From an uncultured bacterium (GTDB lineage Bacteria > Bdellovibrionota_C > UBA2361 > SZUA-149 > CALKYB01): a DNA stretch of 8,560 nucleotides. Location: NCBI GenBank assembly GCA_938003565.1, contig CALKYB010000014.1, positions 1-8,560 of the forward strand, in the 5' to 3' direction. A model generated the notes under the pieces. The model saw nothing but the letters and a program-made list of their open reading frames with translations. It searched no databases and was not told where the DNA came from. Of this stretch, positions 1 to 6,902 are shown in pieces (position 1 is the first letter of the stretch; every line of letters starts with the position of its first letter). The position numbers were made by a program, and so were the translations under genes.

Positions 1-379
1 CTATTATATGGAAATTCCATTGATCGGACTCATTCCGAAAAGACACCAACAAGCGCCCTGCATCATCAAAGAAAAATATAACCGGTTGGTTATTATAGAA
101 CACAAGAGCAGTCTCTAACTGAGATCCAAAATCTCGTGACCTAACAACCTCTGTCACCCACCCCTCTGGACCAAACTCGCTATACTTAAGAGCTTTAAAT
201 GGCTCTCTAAAATATGAGAGTGCTAAGCGATTATCAGCAGTTAGGGCCGCTGATAAACCCCGCCCGTCTCCGGGATCGCCAATGTTATAAACATCTAAGG
301 TTTCGTATGCATAGCTCTTATCGAGGAAACATATTATCGGGAGCAAAAAGACAGTTGCTCCTACAAGGGTCTTCTTCAA
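1..379 (-). CDS. Secreted protein with sialidase/propeller-like repeats, N-terminal part (runs off left edge)
   Basis: The reverse strand is open from position 1 to beyond 436, giving the N-terminus of a protein whose end lies outside the window. I chose the TTG at 379 because it gives a textbook Sec signal peptide (two lysines at residues 2-3, hydrophobic core about 4-19, cleavage after S-Y-A at residue 24) and has a purine-rich AAAAGGG six bases upstream. An in-frame ATG at 436 is the alternative; it adds 19 residues before the lysines and has no visible ribosome binding site. The mature part holds two related units of about 45 residues: residues 40-79 (core LALSYF, then LKYSEF, then W74) and 84-126 (core VIFFFD, then LLVSFR, then W121). 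This strand pattern is typical of BNR/sialidase-like or WD-like beta-propeller blades in exported proteins. The role is unknown; binding in the periplasm or outside the cell is a guess. It is transcribed divergently from the lipoprotein gene. Confidence 0.75.
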   Translation of the reverse strand, partial: MKKTLVGATVFLLPIICFLDKSYAYETLDVYNIGDPGDGRGLSAALTADNRLALSYFREPFKALKYSEFGPEGWVTEVVRSRDFGSQLETALVFYNNQPVIFFFDDAGRLLVSFRNESDQWNFHII

Positions 380-512
380 TAAAAACCCTTTTCTGGCGCG
401 ATGCCCTCGAAGAAGTTGCTCTAAGAAGCTGACCATTTTTAAACCGTGAGAAATTGCTAGAGCTCTAACTAGCGAATGTTGAACCAAACTAATCTTTTCC
501 AGACTGTTTTAG

Positions 513-541
513 TCGACATTTATTCACTACCGGTTTAGTAT
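513..541 (+). promoter_or_regulatory. Predicted sigma70-type promoter for the lipoprotein gene
   Basis: TCGACA (513-518) is followed after exactly 17 bases by TAGTAT (536-541), matching the -35 consensus at five of six bases and the -10 consensus at four of six. The start point would be near 548, giving a leader of about 120 bases before the ATG at 670. Its -10 box overlaps the -10 box of the opposing predicted promoter by two bases, so RNA polymerase probably could not occupy both at once. Visual match only. Confidence 0.4.
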
Positions 542-568
542 CTTATTTTTATTGTGTAATTATGACAA
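540..568 (-). promoter_or_regulatory. Predicted sigma70-type promoter for the left secreted-protein gene
   Basis: On the reverse strand, TTGTCA (568 to 563) is followed after exactly 17 bases by TAAGAT (545 to 540). These match the -35 consensus at five of six bases and the -10 consensus at four of six. Transcription would begin near 533 and give a leader of about 150 bases to the TTG at 379. This is a visual match only; AT-rich intergenic DNA produces such matches by chance. Confidence 0.4.
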
Positions 569-669
569 CTTAAGGCATGTAAAGGAGGACTTTCAATCCG
601 GAACAAGTATTGAAGGTTTGAACTTGGAAAGCCTTGATTTAAAAGGCGCTGAGCTTCAAAATACTACCC

Positions 670-1173
670 ATGATTCTAAAAAAACTAAACAATCACCAAC
701 TCGGTCTGCTTCTCCTTTGCCTTTGCTACTCAATGCTTGCTGCTTGTCAGCAACCCCAGGAGCGAAGTGTTAATGAAGAGGCTAAGACTAGTGATTGGAA
801 TGCTAAAGCCACTGAAGTTGCAACCGACCTCAGTCAGAAGGCAGAAGCTCTTGGCCAGGAAATTGGCAAAAGTTCCGAAGAAATAGCTGAAGCAGTCAGT
901 GTGAAAATCAAAGATGCCTTAAAGAACTCCTCTGAGACTCTACCGGCTCAAGAAATAAAAAAACTAAGGCAATTTGAATACAAAGTTTTTGATATGCCTT
1001 CAACAACAAGTAATGAGGACTTAGAAATAGCCTTAAACAAATTGGGGGTAGATAGGTGGGAATGCTCGGCTCCACGCATCACAGTCCAAAAAGAAAGCAC
1101 GCAAACTTTCTTTAAGTTTTTTTGCAAAAGACGGCCATTCACACCACTTCGCTACGTACCCCGGACATTTTAG
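670..1173 (+). CDS. Small outer-membrane-type lipoprotein with DUF4177-like C-terminal domain
   Basis: This encodes 167 residues. A lysine pair at residues 4-5 and a leucine-rich core end in the lipobox L-A-A-C with the acylated cysteine at 26, so the protein should be lipid-anchored. An in-frame stop at 640-642 leaves the ATG at 670 as the only sensible start, although no Shine-Dalgarno sequence stands in front of it. Residues about 42-85 (for example KATEVATDLSQKAEAL) look like a long amphipathic helix rich in Ala, Glu, Lys and Ser. Residues about 97-167 (FEYKVFDMP, then LNKLGVDRWEC, then FFKFFCKRR) follow the pattern of the small DUF4177-type fold, in which a YKV strand, an LN.LG..GWE helix-turn and an aromatic strand recur. 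Cys at 130 and 150 could pair in the periplasm. The function is unknown. The gene stands alone and converges on the giant protein gene with 22 bases between stop codons. Confidence 0.85.
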   Translation: MILKKLNNHQLGLLLLCLCYSMLAACQQPQERSVNEEAKTSDWNAKATEVATDLSQKAEALGQEIGKSSEEIAEAVSVKIKDALKNSSETLPAQEIKKLRQFEYKVFDMPSTTSNEDLEIALNKLGVDRWECSAPRITVQKESTQTFFKFFCKRRPFTPLRYVPRTF

Positions 1174-1177
1174 ACTG

Positions 1178-1201
1178 AATTAGTTCCCAGCAAAACTAAT
1201 T
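1178..1201. terminator. AT-rich inverted repeat between convergent genes, possible weak bidirectional terminator
   Basis: AATTAGTT (1178-1185) and AACTAATT (1194-1201) form a perfect 8-bp inverted repeat with an 8-base loop. It sits between the convergent stop codons and overlaps the TAG of the minus-strand gene. Only two of the eight pairs are G-C and there is no T tract on either side, so it is a poor intrinsic terminator by the usual rules. Its position makes a role in ending transcription possible. Confidence 0.3.
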
Positions 1202-4200
1202 AACTGCGAAACTCTCTACAGCCTTTAATCCCCCGACGTTGCTATCCGTTTCAACTCTTACAAGTTCAGCAAGAACTGACCTCGGACTCAATGGGTCTAC
1301 AACAACTCGACCAACTGCATCAGGCTGAAGTGATAACAAGCCATTCAAATGAATATCAACACCAGTCTGGCCCTCTATCTCAATTTCTGATGACTGACCA
1401 TCAGTAGTTCCTGATTGCTCAAACCCAGTAATTCTTACTCTCACTTTCTTCGAGCTAACATTGTACAATCGAAGCCAATTATCTTGATTGCGGAAAGTAT
1501 TGTAACTCCCCACTCCATCTTCCTCTATTAAACCACGAGCTTCAGAATTAAAAGCACTTTGTATTCGACCATCACTTCGATAGAAATAAGCAGTACTCTT
1601 AGCAAGAATCCTCCCCCCGCCTGAAGACTCAATCGATACTAAACCTGACTCACCTGGAAGAAACTCCGAGACAATATCCATGTGCTGACTAGCTTTAGGT
1701 TGAAGTGCAACCGAGAATGATTCGACTAAACCACCGGTATTAGAGAAAACATTTACACTCACCAACTCCGTAGTATTACCAATATTTTGTAACTCCAACC
1801 AATTTTGACTACCAGCTCCTCGAGAAACACTTAAATACTGCTTTTTGTCAGAGCCCAACGAACATGAATCTCCTAAATCAAAGGAACTCATTCTCTCACC
1901 GTCTAACACAGTTTGATCAGCTCCATATCTAAAGAGCTGAGCTTCATAACGTGCTCCAGACCTTGATGGGACTACCTCAACAATACCGTAGCGATTCAAC
2001 TCATCGTCCTCATGACCCACAGCAATGTCTTTTCGAGCCATCGGATCCAAGCTCACCAATTCAGTTGAAATCAACTCCCCCTGCGAATCATAGCGATTAA
2101 TAGTAAAGTCTTCTTTCATTTGAGGTTCGAGATTCGCTAGCTGAAGCCAGTGCACTGTAGCTAACGAACTATCCTCTAAATTAAGACTAGGGTTAAACGT
2201 ATTAAAAGTCGCGTAACAGGCATTCGACTGAGTTCCATCAGATAAAGAAAACAGATTGTTTACTCCACCGAGACTCTGTTCCCGAAATTCCGGAGCAAAA
2301 AACTGGCCTTCTAAAACTGGAGTAAACAGTCCCATTGAACCAGAAATACATCCTGCTGGACTACTAACCAAATTGACTACCCCATAGTCGAAAAGACTAA
2401 ATCCGGGCATTGAATTGACAGAGTAGTCAACTTGGCCTCCAGCAGGCACCAACACATTTTCTGAAGACAACAAAGTTCCACTACTACCAAACAACTGAAG
2501 AGCGACATTCACTGGACTAGAACAAACATTAGTCATGGAAACAAAATTCTGTTGGTCGCAAAATCCGTTCCAAAGAACACTCGAAGTCCCCCCAACTAAA
2601 TACATACCCGCATCAACTGTTAAATTACTGTCTCCTGGAAGAATAGAGTAAATCCCCGACATTCTTGTAGCTGGGTCAACATCACTATCAACTGTATCAT
2701 CGATACCCGAATCGGTAGAAGTAAACTCGTAGCCCAATTGAGGGAAAAAAGTCACTTTACATAGTCCAGGTGGAATATTTGGGAACAAGTAAAAGCCAGA
2801 ACTATCCGTGGCATCAACTTGAATATAATCATCTGCTGTACCAAGCACTCCATCTGCTCCACCACAGGCTAATTGAACACCGACCCCACCAATTCCAACT
2901 TCTCCTGGGTCCTGTATTCCATTTCGATTAACATCAAGCCAAACAAAGTCACCAAGTTGTGCGCCCGGGCCATAGCCAAAATCCTGATCTCTTGGATCTG
3001 GGTCTGCAGCACTAAGAGTTCGACTGGACATCTGGTCTAAATTACCATCAAAATCAAATGTCGGTCCTTTGTCTGCCGGAAGAGTGGACGAGTCAACCAT
3101 TACGACATAGTCCCCATAAGGCAAATCAGAGAAAAGATAGACTCCCGCTGTATCCGTTGTCGAAGTCTGGTTAATATCATCGGCCGTACCACTGATACCA
3201 TCCGGCCCAGCAGAGGTTAACTTTATCAACACGTTTGCTATTGGATCTTCGCCAGCATCGATAATGCCATTGGCATTGTCGTCACACCAAACGATATCTC
3301 CAATAGAGCCAGTCGGAGCTCCTACATAACCAAAATCCTGATCCCTTGGATCTGGATCAGCCGCACCAATTGTCCTAATTGACATGTTATCAAGAACACC
3401 ATCCGCATCGAAAGTTTGGCTTTTACCGACCGGCAATGTAGCTGCGTCAATCATCACCAAATAATCACCATAGGGAAGGCCTACAAAAAGGTACAATCCA
3501 CTCGCGTCGGTCACATCTGTCAAACTGATATCATCTGCTGTGCCCGCAAGCCCATCAGGTCCATCTGAGGTAAGCTTAACGGTAACTCCAGATAGCGGTA
3601 ACTCTCCTATATCCTGGATGCCATCACTATTGCTATCCATCCAAACGTAGTCACCTATTGAGCCAACTGGAGCATTAACATAGCCGAAGTCCTGATCCCG
3701 TGCATCGGGAGTGGTAGCATCTATAGTTCTCACTGACATGTGATCCAAACCACCATCAGCATCAAAAGTCTGAAGCTTACCCGTGGGAAGAGTCGCGGTA
3801 TCGATCATTACTAAGTAGTCAGCATAAGGAAGGTTAGGGAATAAATATAAACCTCCTCCATCAGTCACGTCCGTTAGACTAATATCATCTGCGGTTCCAT
3901 TTACTCCATCAGGCCCATCAGATGTCAATTTCACTGTCACACCCGGAATTGGTAACTCTCCAACATCCTGAACACCATCACTATTGCTATCCATCCAGAC
4001 ATAGTCACCAATAGATCCAACTGGTGCATCATCATAACCAAAATCTTGGTCTCGTGGGTCTGGAGTCACCGCATCAATTGTCCGCGTCGACATATGGTCC
4101 AAGGTCCCGTCAGCATCAAAAGTTTGAATTTTCCCTGCTGGAAGTGTGGCGGTGTCGATCATAACCAAATAATCAGCATAGGGAAGATTGGGGAATAAGT

Positions 4201-6811
4201 ACAAGCCTAAGCCATCTGTCACATCTGTTAGACTGATATCATCGGCTGTTCCATTAATCCCATCCGGACCATCAGAGGTGAGTTTAACTGTTACGCCTGC
4301 AATTGGCAGCTCACCTGTATCCTGAACTCCATCAGCATTGGTATCCATCCAGACATAGTCACCTATCGATCCAACCGGAATAAACCCGAAATCAAAAGAA
4401 TGATTATTACCACCGGACTCACCTGTTTCAAACACTACCTCCAAATCGGCACCGGAGATAATTCCATCAGAATCTCTAATATCTAATAATGCTAGATTAG
4501 TAGAATCACCACCAGGGTTCACAGTGTTAAGGCTATCAGGGACATCGTTTGCTGAAGGGGCACAGCCAGCTAGAGCAGTTTGTGCTGCATAACCCGATAT
4601 TCTTACAGAACAAACATTCCTAAAATCACTCGCGTCGTCAAAATCACCATCCGCATTAGCATCAAATGAAGGTCTCAATCCCGCCGCTAAATCATCTGCA
4701 GTATTCGGAAGCCCATCGAGGCCAAAACCACCCAAATCATAAATAGCACTAGCGGTGGTATCAGCGGATCTCATTGGATCACTGGAGAATAAATACTGAC
4801 CATCAGAGTCGGTTACAGCTGTTGCAAGCAGAGTGTCTGGAGTGGAATCACCAGTTGTATCGCAAAATAGATCTACACTAACTCCTGGAATCGGACTCTC
4901 ACTCGGATCCTGAATACCGTCACCGTCAGTATCTTTCCAAACCCTATTTCCAATTTCGACCGGACTTTGCTTACATTCAAACTCAACGTCTCCTAGCTGA
5001 ACCCCTTTAGAAAAAGCCCCTGAGCCGAGCTGATAAGATTGCACCATGCCGCCTGTAACATTATCCAACCAACGGTAGCCAAAGGTATTAAATCTTATGT
5101 TGGAGCCAGTTGGTTCATCGAGTGGATCATAAGTTGGACTCACAACATGCCCAGACCCAAAAAGGTGAGCCAAGGAACCCAAGGCTGTTTCCTCATGTTG
5201 CAAGGGCCCGGAGCCACCGCCCCAGTCATGATGTTCTCCCCAGTAATACTCCAGATCCCCTACGGCTTCCTTCTCCTGTTCACAACCAGGATTCCCTTCT
5301 AAAATATATCCAGGTCCAGTTGAACAAGCTCGAAGAATGTCACCTGCACCAAATGTGTACCAAAGCGGTCCTTCGGGATCCGCATCAAAAACAGGATCAG
5401 GAGCCAGAGTGTCAGCACCTGTTTGCATAGAAAATCGGTCAATAAAACTCATAATGATTGAACCGTCGATATCAAACTCAATATCACCAAATATCGGAGA
5501 AGGCGCTGTCAACCTTTCATCTCCAATACATGTGTTGTTTACAGGGAAGTTAGCTGGCACAGAGTCCCAACGATACCATCCTCTAAAATCCAGAGGAGGA
5601 GTTCTGCCAAGACAAGTAGAGTGAGATGTTTCTCTCTGATAATTCAATGGAACTGTTAGGATGGTAGTAAAATCACCACCTCCAGCTCCGGGAGTCAGCT
5701 GCATGACATGAGCTGATAAGTTCGCATCGCTGCCCCCAGCGGCTTCCTCGGAACATAATACCCCAATATACAATTCTCCATCATGGTACTTCGTAGCCCA
5801 AGGTCTAACATCTGTAGGGTCGCTACAACCTGGATCAGTTACAGCATACTGAGCAACTTCAGTCTGAGTATCAATATTAAAAATATGCAACGATCCATTA
5901 TTATTTAAGTTCATCACATACAAATGGGTACCGTCATCTGAAATATCTATATCCCCAAGGCCAACTTTTCCAATCTTTCCATAGGCGTCAATCTCGCGGT
6001 CAACCGCAAAATCTCCAACAAAATTATGGGTCACCGAACCAGCGGATAAAGAAGCAAAAAGGCTAGCATTTGGAAGAGTTCCGTTGGGGTCAATTTCATG
6101 TATAGCTCCGAGCCCATCCTCCCCGACTTCAGAAAATCTTTTCAATGCGGCGGCGGTGTATACCTTACCGTTGATTGGGTTATAGGCGAGTCCCCAAATA
6201 GACCCCACCTCATATCCCGCTGTCTCAGCCAAAGTTAGGTAAGTCTGCAAAGATGGATCATCTCCCGTAGCTCCATAAGGTAAACTAATTAGGACCTCTG
6301 TGGTATTCCCCGCGTTCGGCCCAAGCGGGAAGCAAGCACCAAAAATATCCGGATCATCTTGACAGTACTGGGAACTACTCTGAAAACTTACATCTCTCGT
6401 TTCGCCACTCGAAGCAAATATTACTGAGCTACTTCCACCAAAACCCGCTGTTAGAAAATCGAGCGAGCCATCAGCTGGCAATACAAACTCGATTCGGTGA
6501 GGGGTTCCAGCCGGAACAGTAACACTGTAAAAACCTAGCTGAGGAAGTCCAGGCCCCGTGCAACTAGCATCTGGAACTCCTGCGGCAGTACAATTAAATT
6601 CGAAGGTAAAGTCTTGATCTACTAAGGTACCGGTGTCATCGTAGGCATTCACTTCAACATTTGCGATACCAATTTCTGAGTTACCAGATGAAAAAACCCC
6701 GTCAACATTAAAATCTCTAAACACGACCCCGTCAACTTGAGCAACACAGTTTGTTGCCAATAAGAGGATAAAAGAAATTATTGTAAAGGAGAAGTTTCTA
6801 GTGATTTTCAT
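1196..6811 (-). CDS. Giant secreted multidomain protein with SdrD_B-like calcium-binding repeats
   Basis: This encodes 1871 residues. The ATG at 6811 is preceded by AGGTG four bases upstream. Residues 1-24 are a Sec signal peptide with likely cleavage after C-V-A; the residue before Cys22 is Asn, so it is not a lipobox. Domains in order: degenerate SdrD_B-like (about 26-145); large propeller-like region (about 150-616, with SIWGLAY, GDIDISDDGTHLYVMNLN and FGDIEFDIDG); long SdrD_B domain (617-811) opening with EIGNRVW; five tandem SdrD_B copies (812 to about 1404); four beta-sandwich-like modules (about 1410-1871). SdrD_B domains are beta-sandwiches that bind calcium and act as rigid stalks in surface proteins, so an extended exported adhesin or matrix protein is the likely role; this is inferred. 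From memory, a similar N-terminal order occurs in large proteins of Cyanobacteria, Chloroflexota and Bacteroidota. There is no LPXTG motif, C-terminal membrane helix, PEP-CTERM or autotransporter barrel, so anchoring and export past the periplasm are unexplained. Confidence 0.9.
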   Translation of the reverse strand: MKITRNFSFTIISFILLLATNCVAQVDGVVFRDFNVDGVFSSGNSEIGIANVEVNAYDDTGTLVDQDFTFEFNCTAAGVPDASCTGPGLPQLGFYSVTVPAGTPHRIEFVLPADGSLDFLTAGFGGSSSVIFASSGETRDVSFQSSSQYCQDDPDIFGACFPLGPNAGNTTEVLISLPYGATGDDPSLQTYLTLAETAGYEVGSIWGLAYNPINGKVYTAAALKRFSEVGEDGLGAIHEIDPNGTLPNASLFASLSAGSVTHNFVGDFAVDREIDAYGKIGKVGLGDIDISDDGTHLYVMNLNNNGSLHIFNIDTQTEVAQYAVTDPGCSDPTDVRPWATKYHDGELYIGVLCSEEAAGGSDANLSAHVMQLTPGAGGGDFTTILTVPLNYQRETSHSTCLGRTPPLDFRGWYRWDSVPANFPVNNTCIGDERLTAPSPIFGDIEFDIDGSIIMSFIDRFSMQTGADTLAPDPVFDADPEGPLWYTFGAGDILRACSTGPGYILEGNPGCEQEKEAVGDLEYYWGEHHDWGGGSGPLQHEETALGSLAHLFGSGHVVSPTYDPLDEPTGSNIRFNTFGYRWLDNVTGGMVQSYQLGSGAFSKGVQLGDVEFECKQSPVEIGNRVWKDTDGDGIQDPSESPIPGVSVDLFCDTTGDSTPDTLLATAVTDSDGQYLFSSDPMRSADTTASAIYDLGGFGLDGLPNTADDLAAGLRPSFDANADGDFDDASDFRNVCSVRISGYAAQTALAGCAPSANDVPDSLNTVNPGGDSTNLALLDIRDSDGIISGADLEVVFETGESGGNNHSFDFGFIPVGSIGDYVWMDTNADGVQDTGELPIAGVTVKLTSDGPDGINGTADDISLTDVTDGLGLYLFPNLPYADYLVMIDTATLPAGKIQTFDADGTLDHMSTRTIDAVTPDPRDQDFGYDDAPVGSIGDYVWMDSNSDGVQDVGELPIPGVTVKLTSDGPDGVNGTADDISLTDVTDGGGLYLFPNLPYADYLVMIDTATLPTGKLQTFDADGGLDHMSVRTIDATTPDARDQDFGYVNAPVGSIGDYVWMDSNSDGIQDIGELPLSGVTVKLTSDGPDGLAGTADDISLTDVTDASGLYLFVGLPYGDYLVMIDAATLPVGKSQTFDADGVLDNMSIRTIGAADPDPRDQDFGYVGAPTGSIGDIVWCDDNANGIIDAGEDPIANVLIKLTSAGPDGISGTADDINQTSTTDTAGVYLFSDLPYGDYVVMVDSSTLPADKGPTFDFDGNLDQMSSRTLSAADPDPRDQDFGYGPGAQLGDFVWLDVNRNGIQDPGEVGIGGVGVQLACGGADGVLGTADDYIQVDATDSSGFYLFPNIPPGLCKVTFFPQLGYEFTSTDSGIDDTVDSDVDPATRMSGIYSILPGDSNLTVDAGMYLVGGTSSVLWNGFCDQQNFVSMTNVCSSPVNVALQLFGSSGTLLSSENVLVPAGGQVDYSVNSMPGFSLFDYGVVNLVSSPAGCISGSMGLFTPVLEGQFFAPEFREQSLGGVNNLFSLSDGTQSNACYATFNTFNPSLNLEDSSLATVHWLQLANLEPQMKEDFTINRYDSQGELISTELVSLDPMARKDIAVGHEDDELNRYGIVEVVPSRSGARYEAQLFRYGADQTVLDGERMSSFDLGDSCSLGSDKKQYLSVSRGAGSQNWLELQNIGNTTELVSVNVFSNTGGLVESFSVALQPKASQHMDIVSEFLPGESGLVSIESSGGGRILAKSTAYFYRSDGRIQSAFNSEARGLIEEDGVGSYNTFRNQDNWLRLYNVSSKKVRVRITGFEQSGTTDGQSSEIEIEGQTGVDIHLNGLLSLQPDAVGRVVVDPLSPRSVLAELVRVETDSNVGGLKAVESFAVN
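1199..2584 (-). repeat. Four divergent beta-sandwich-like modules at the C-terminus of the giant protein
   Basis: After the SdrD_B array, residues about 1410-1515, 1532-1645, 1657-1760 and 1768-1871 share one weak pattern: a W-L-x-L-x-N type strand (WLQLAN 1555, WLELQN 1671, WLRLYN 1779; FVSMTN in copy 1), a V.V..F.S.G strand, an L.P....DI strand, then G.V.V followed by SS or similar and A....Y. Approximate DNA positions are 2267-2584, 1877-2218, 1532-1843 and 1199-1510. The pattern was found by eye and identity between copies is low. I do not recognise a named family. The modules could be an Ig-like binding or secretion-related tip. Confidence 0.55.
2600..4378 (-). repeat. Five in-frame tandem SdrD_B repeats, period 118 codons (354 bases)
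   Basis: Copies begin at residues 812, 930, 1048, 1166 and 1282; the first four starts are spaced exactly 118 codons apart and the last is 116. In DNA they are about 4025-4378, 3671-4024, 3317-3670, 2969-3316 and 2600-2968. By hand alignment copies 1 and 2 share about 104 of 118 residues, and copies 2 and 3 about 96 of 118. Each copy has the same order: GSIGDYVW strand, EF-hand-like loop with final GE, VTVKLTSDGPDG, GTADD turn, GLYLF.NLPY.DYLVMID, TFD.DG.LD.MS.RT, and PD.RDQDFGY at the junction. Copies 4 and 5 have Asn instead of Asp at loop position 5. Copy 5 loses the RDQDFGY ending and instead closes with a variant (residues 1371-1404) like terminal SdrD_B domains. Confidence 0.9.
4379..4963 (-). 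other. Long SdrD_B domain with insertion (residues 617-811)
   Basis: This copy opens like the others (SPVEIGNRVW) and carries the best EF-hand-like loop in the protein: D627-T-D-G-D-G-I-Q-D-P-S-E638, matching all calcium ligand positions 1, 3, 5, 9 and 12. It is about 195 residues long against 118 for the following copies. The extra stretch begins near residue 690 and includes a second acidic loop (DANADGDFDDASDF, 717-730) and a cysteine pair at 734 and 750. In this respect it resembles the longer SdrD_B copies at the start of repeat stalks rather than a recent duplicate of its neighbours. Confidence 0.7.
4964..6364 (-). other. Propeller-like domain of the giant protein (residues about 150-616)
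   Basis: This part lies between the first SdrD_B-like domain and the EIGNRVW domain. It contains recurring strand motifs such as SIWGLAYNPINGKVYTAAAL (204-223), LGDIDISDDGTHLYVMNL (285-302), DGELYIGVLCSEE (344-356) and FGDIEFDIDGSIIMSFIDRF (441-460). It ends with SKGVQLGDVEFEC (601-613). The alternation of glycine-aspartate turns with hydrophobic strands suggests a beta-propeller. Cysteines at 329, 353, 400, 428, 496 and 510 could form disulfides after export. I recognise the order as a conserved unit of SdrD_B proteins from other phyla, where its ligand is not known to me. Confidence 0.65.
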
Positions 6812-6887
6812 TGTTCACCTGAGTGTCAGAAGGTTAGTTTTTCTAAAAAGAATTGCAAAAAAACAAAACATCTAGCTCAAGCAACCC

Positions 6888-6902
6888 AATTCGTATCGAA
6901 TT
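6888..6902. repeat. Small palindrome upstream of the giant protein gene
   Basis: AATTCG and CGAATT flank a TAT spacer, making a perfect 6-bp inverted repeat about 77-91 bases upstream of the ATG at 6811. Position and symmetry would suit an operator for a dimeric regulator, but one short AT-rich palindrome can occur by chance. I found no convincing -35/-10 pair next to it in the 6812-7026 gap, and no credible small gene in that gap. Confidence 0.25.

Larger units (their letters stand above)
380..669. other. Divergent intergenic region with leader sequences of both flanking genes
   Basis: About 290 bases separate the chosen start of the left gene from the lipoprotein start. The stretch contains two predicted promoters facing each other near 513-568. 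A small inverted repeat, GCTAG at 456-460 and CTAGC at 469-473, falls in the predicted leader of the left gene. An unused Shine-Dalgarno-like AAAGGAGG lies at 581-588. I see no convincing gene here. A frame starting at the TTG at 552 runs through to 773 but overlaps the signal sequence of the lipoprotein gene and is treated as non-coding. Confidence 0.6.

Noticed and set aside
214..432. Plus-strand frame of 72 codons
   Set aside because: It is antisense to the left secreted-protein gene, whose frame encodes a clear signal peptide and repeat pattern; the plus-strand product has no recognisable features.
948..1142. Minus-strand frame of 64 codons
   Set aside because: It is antisense to the DUF4177-like part of the lipoprotein, which has the better protein signature.
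2600..4378. Regular repeats considered as a CRISPR array or non-coding satellite
   Set aside because: The 354-base period is an exact multiple of three, the open frame continues through all copies, and differences fall largely at third positions, so these are protein domain repeats.
5039..5624. Three overlapping plus-strand frames of 87 to 106 codons
   Set aside because: They lie antisense to the well-supported propeller domain of the giant protein, overlap each other in different frames and show no domain or start signal.
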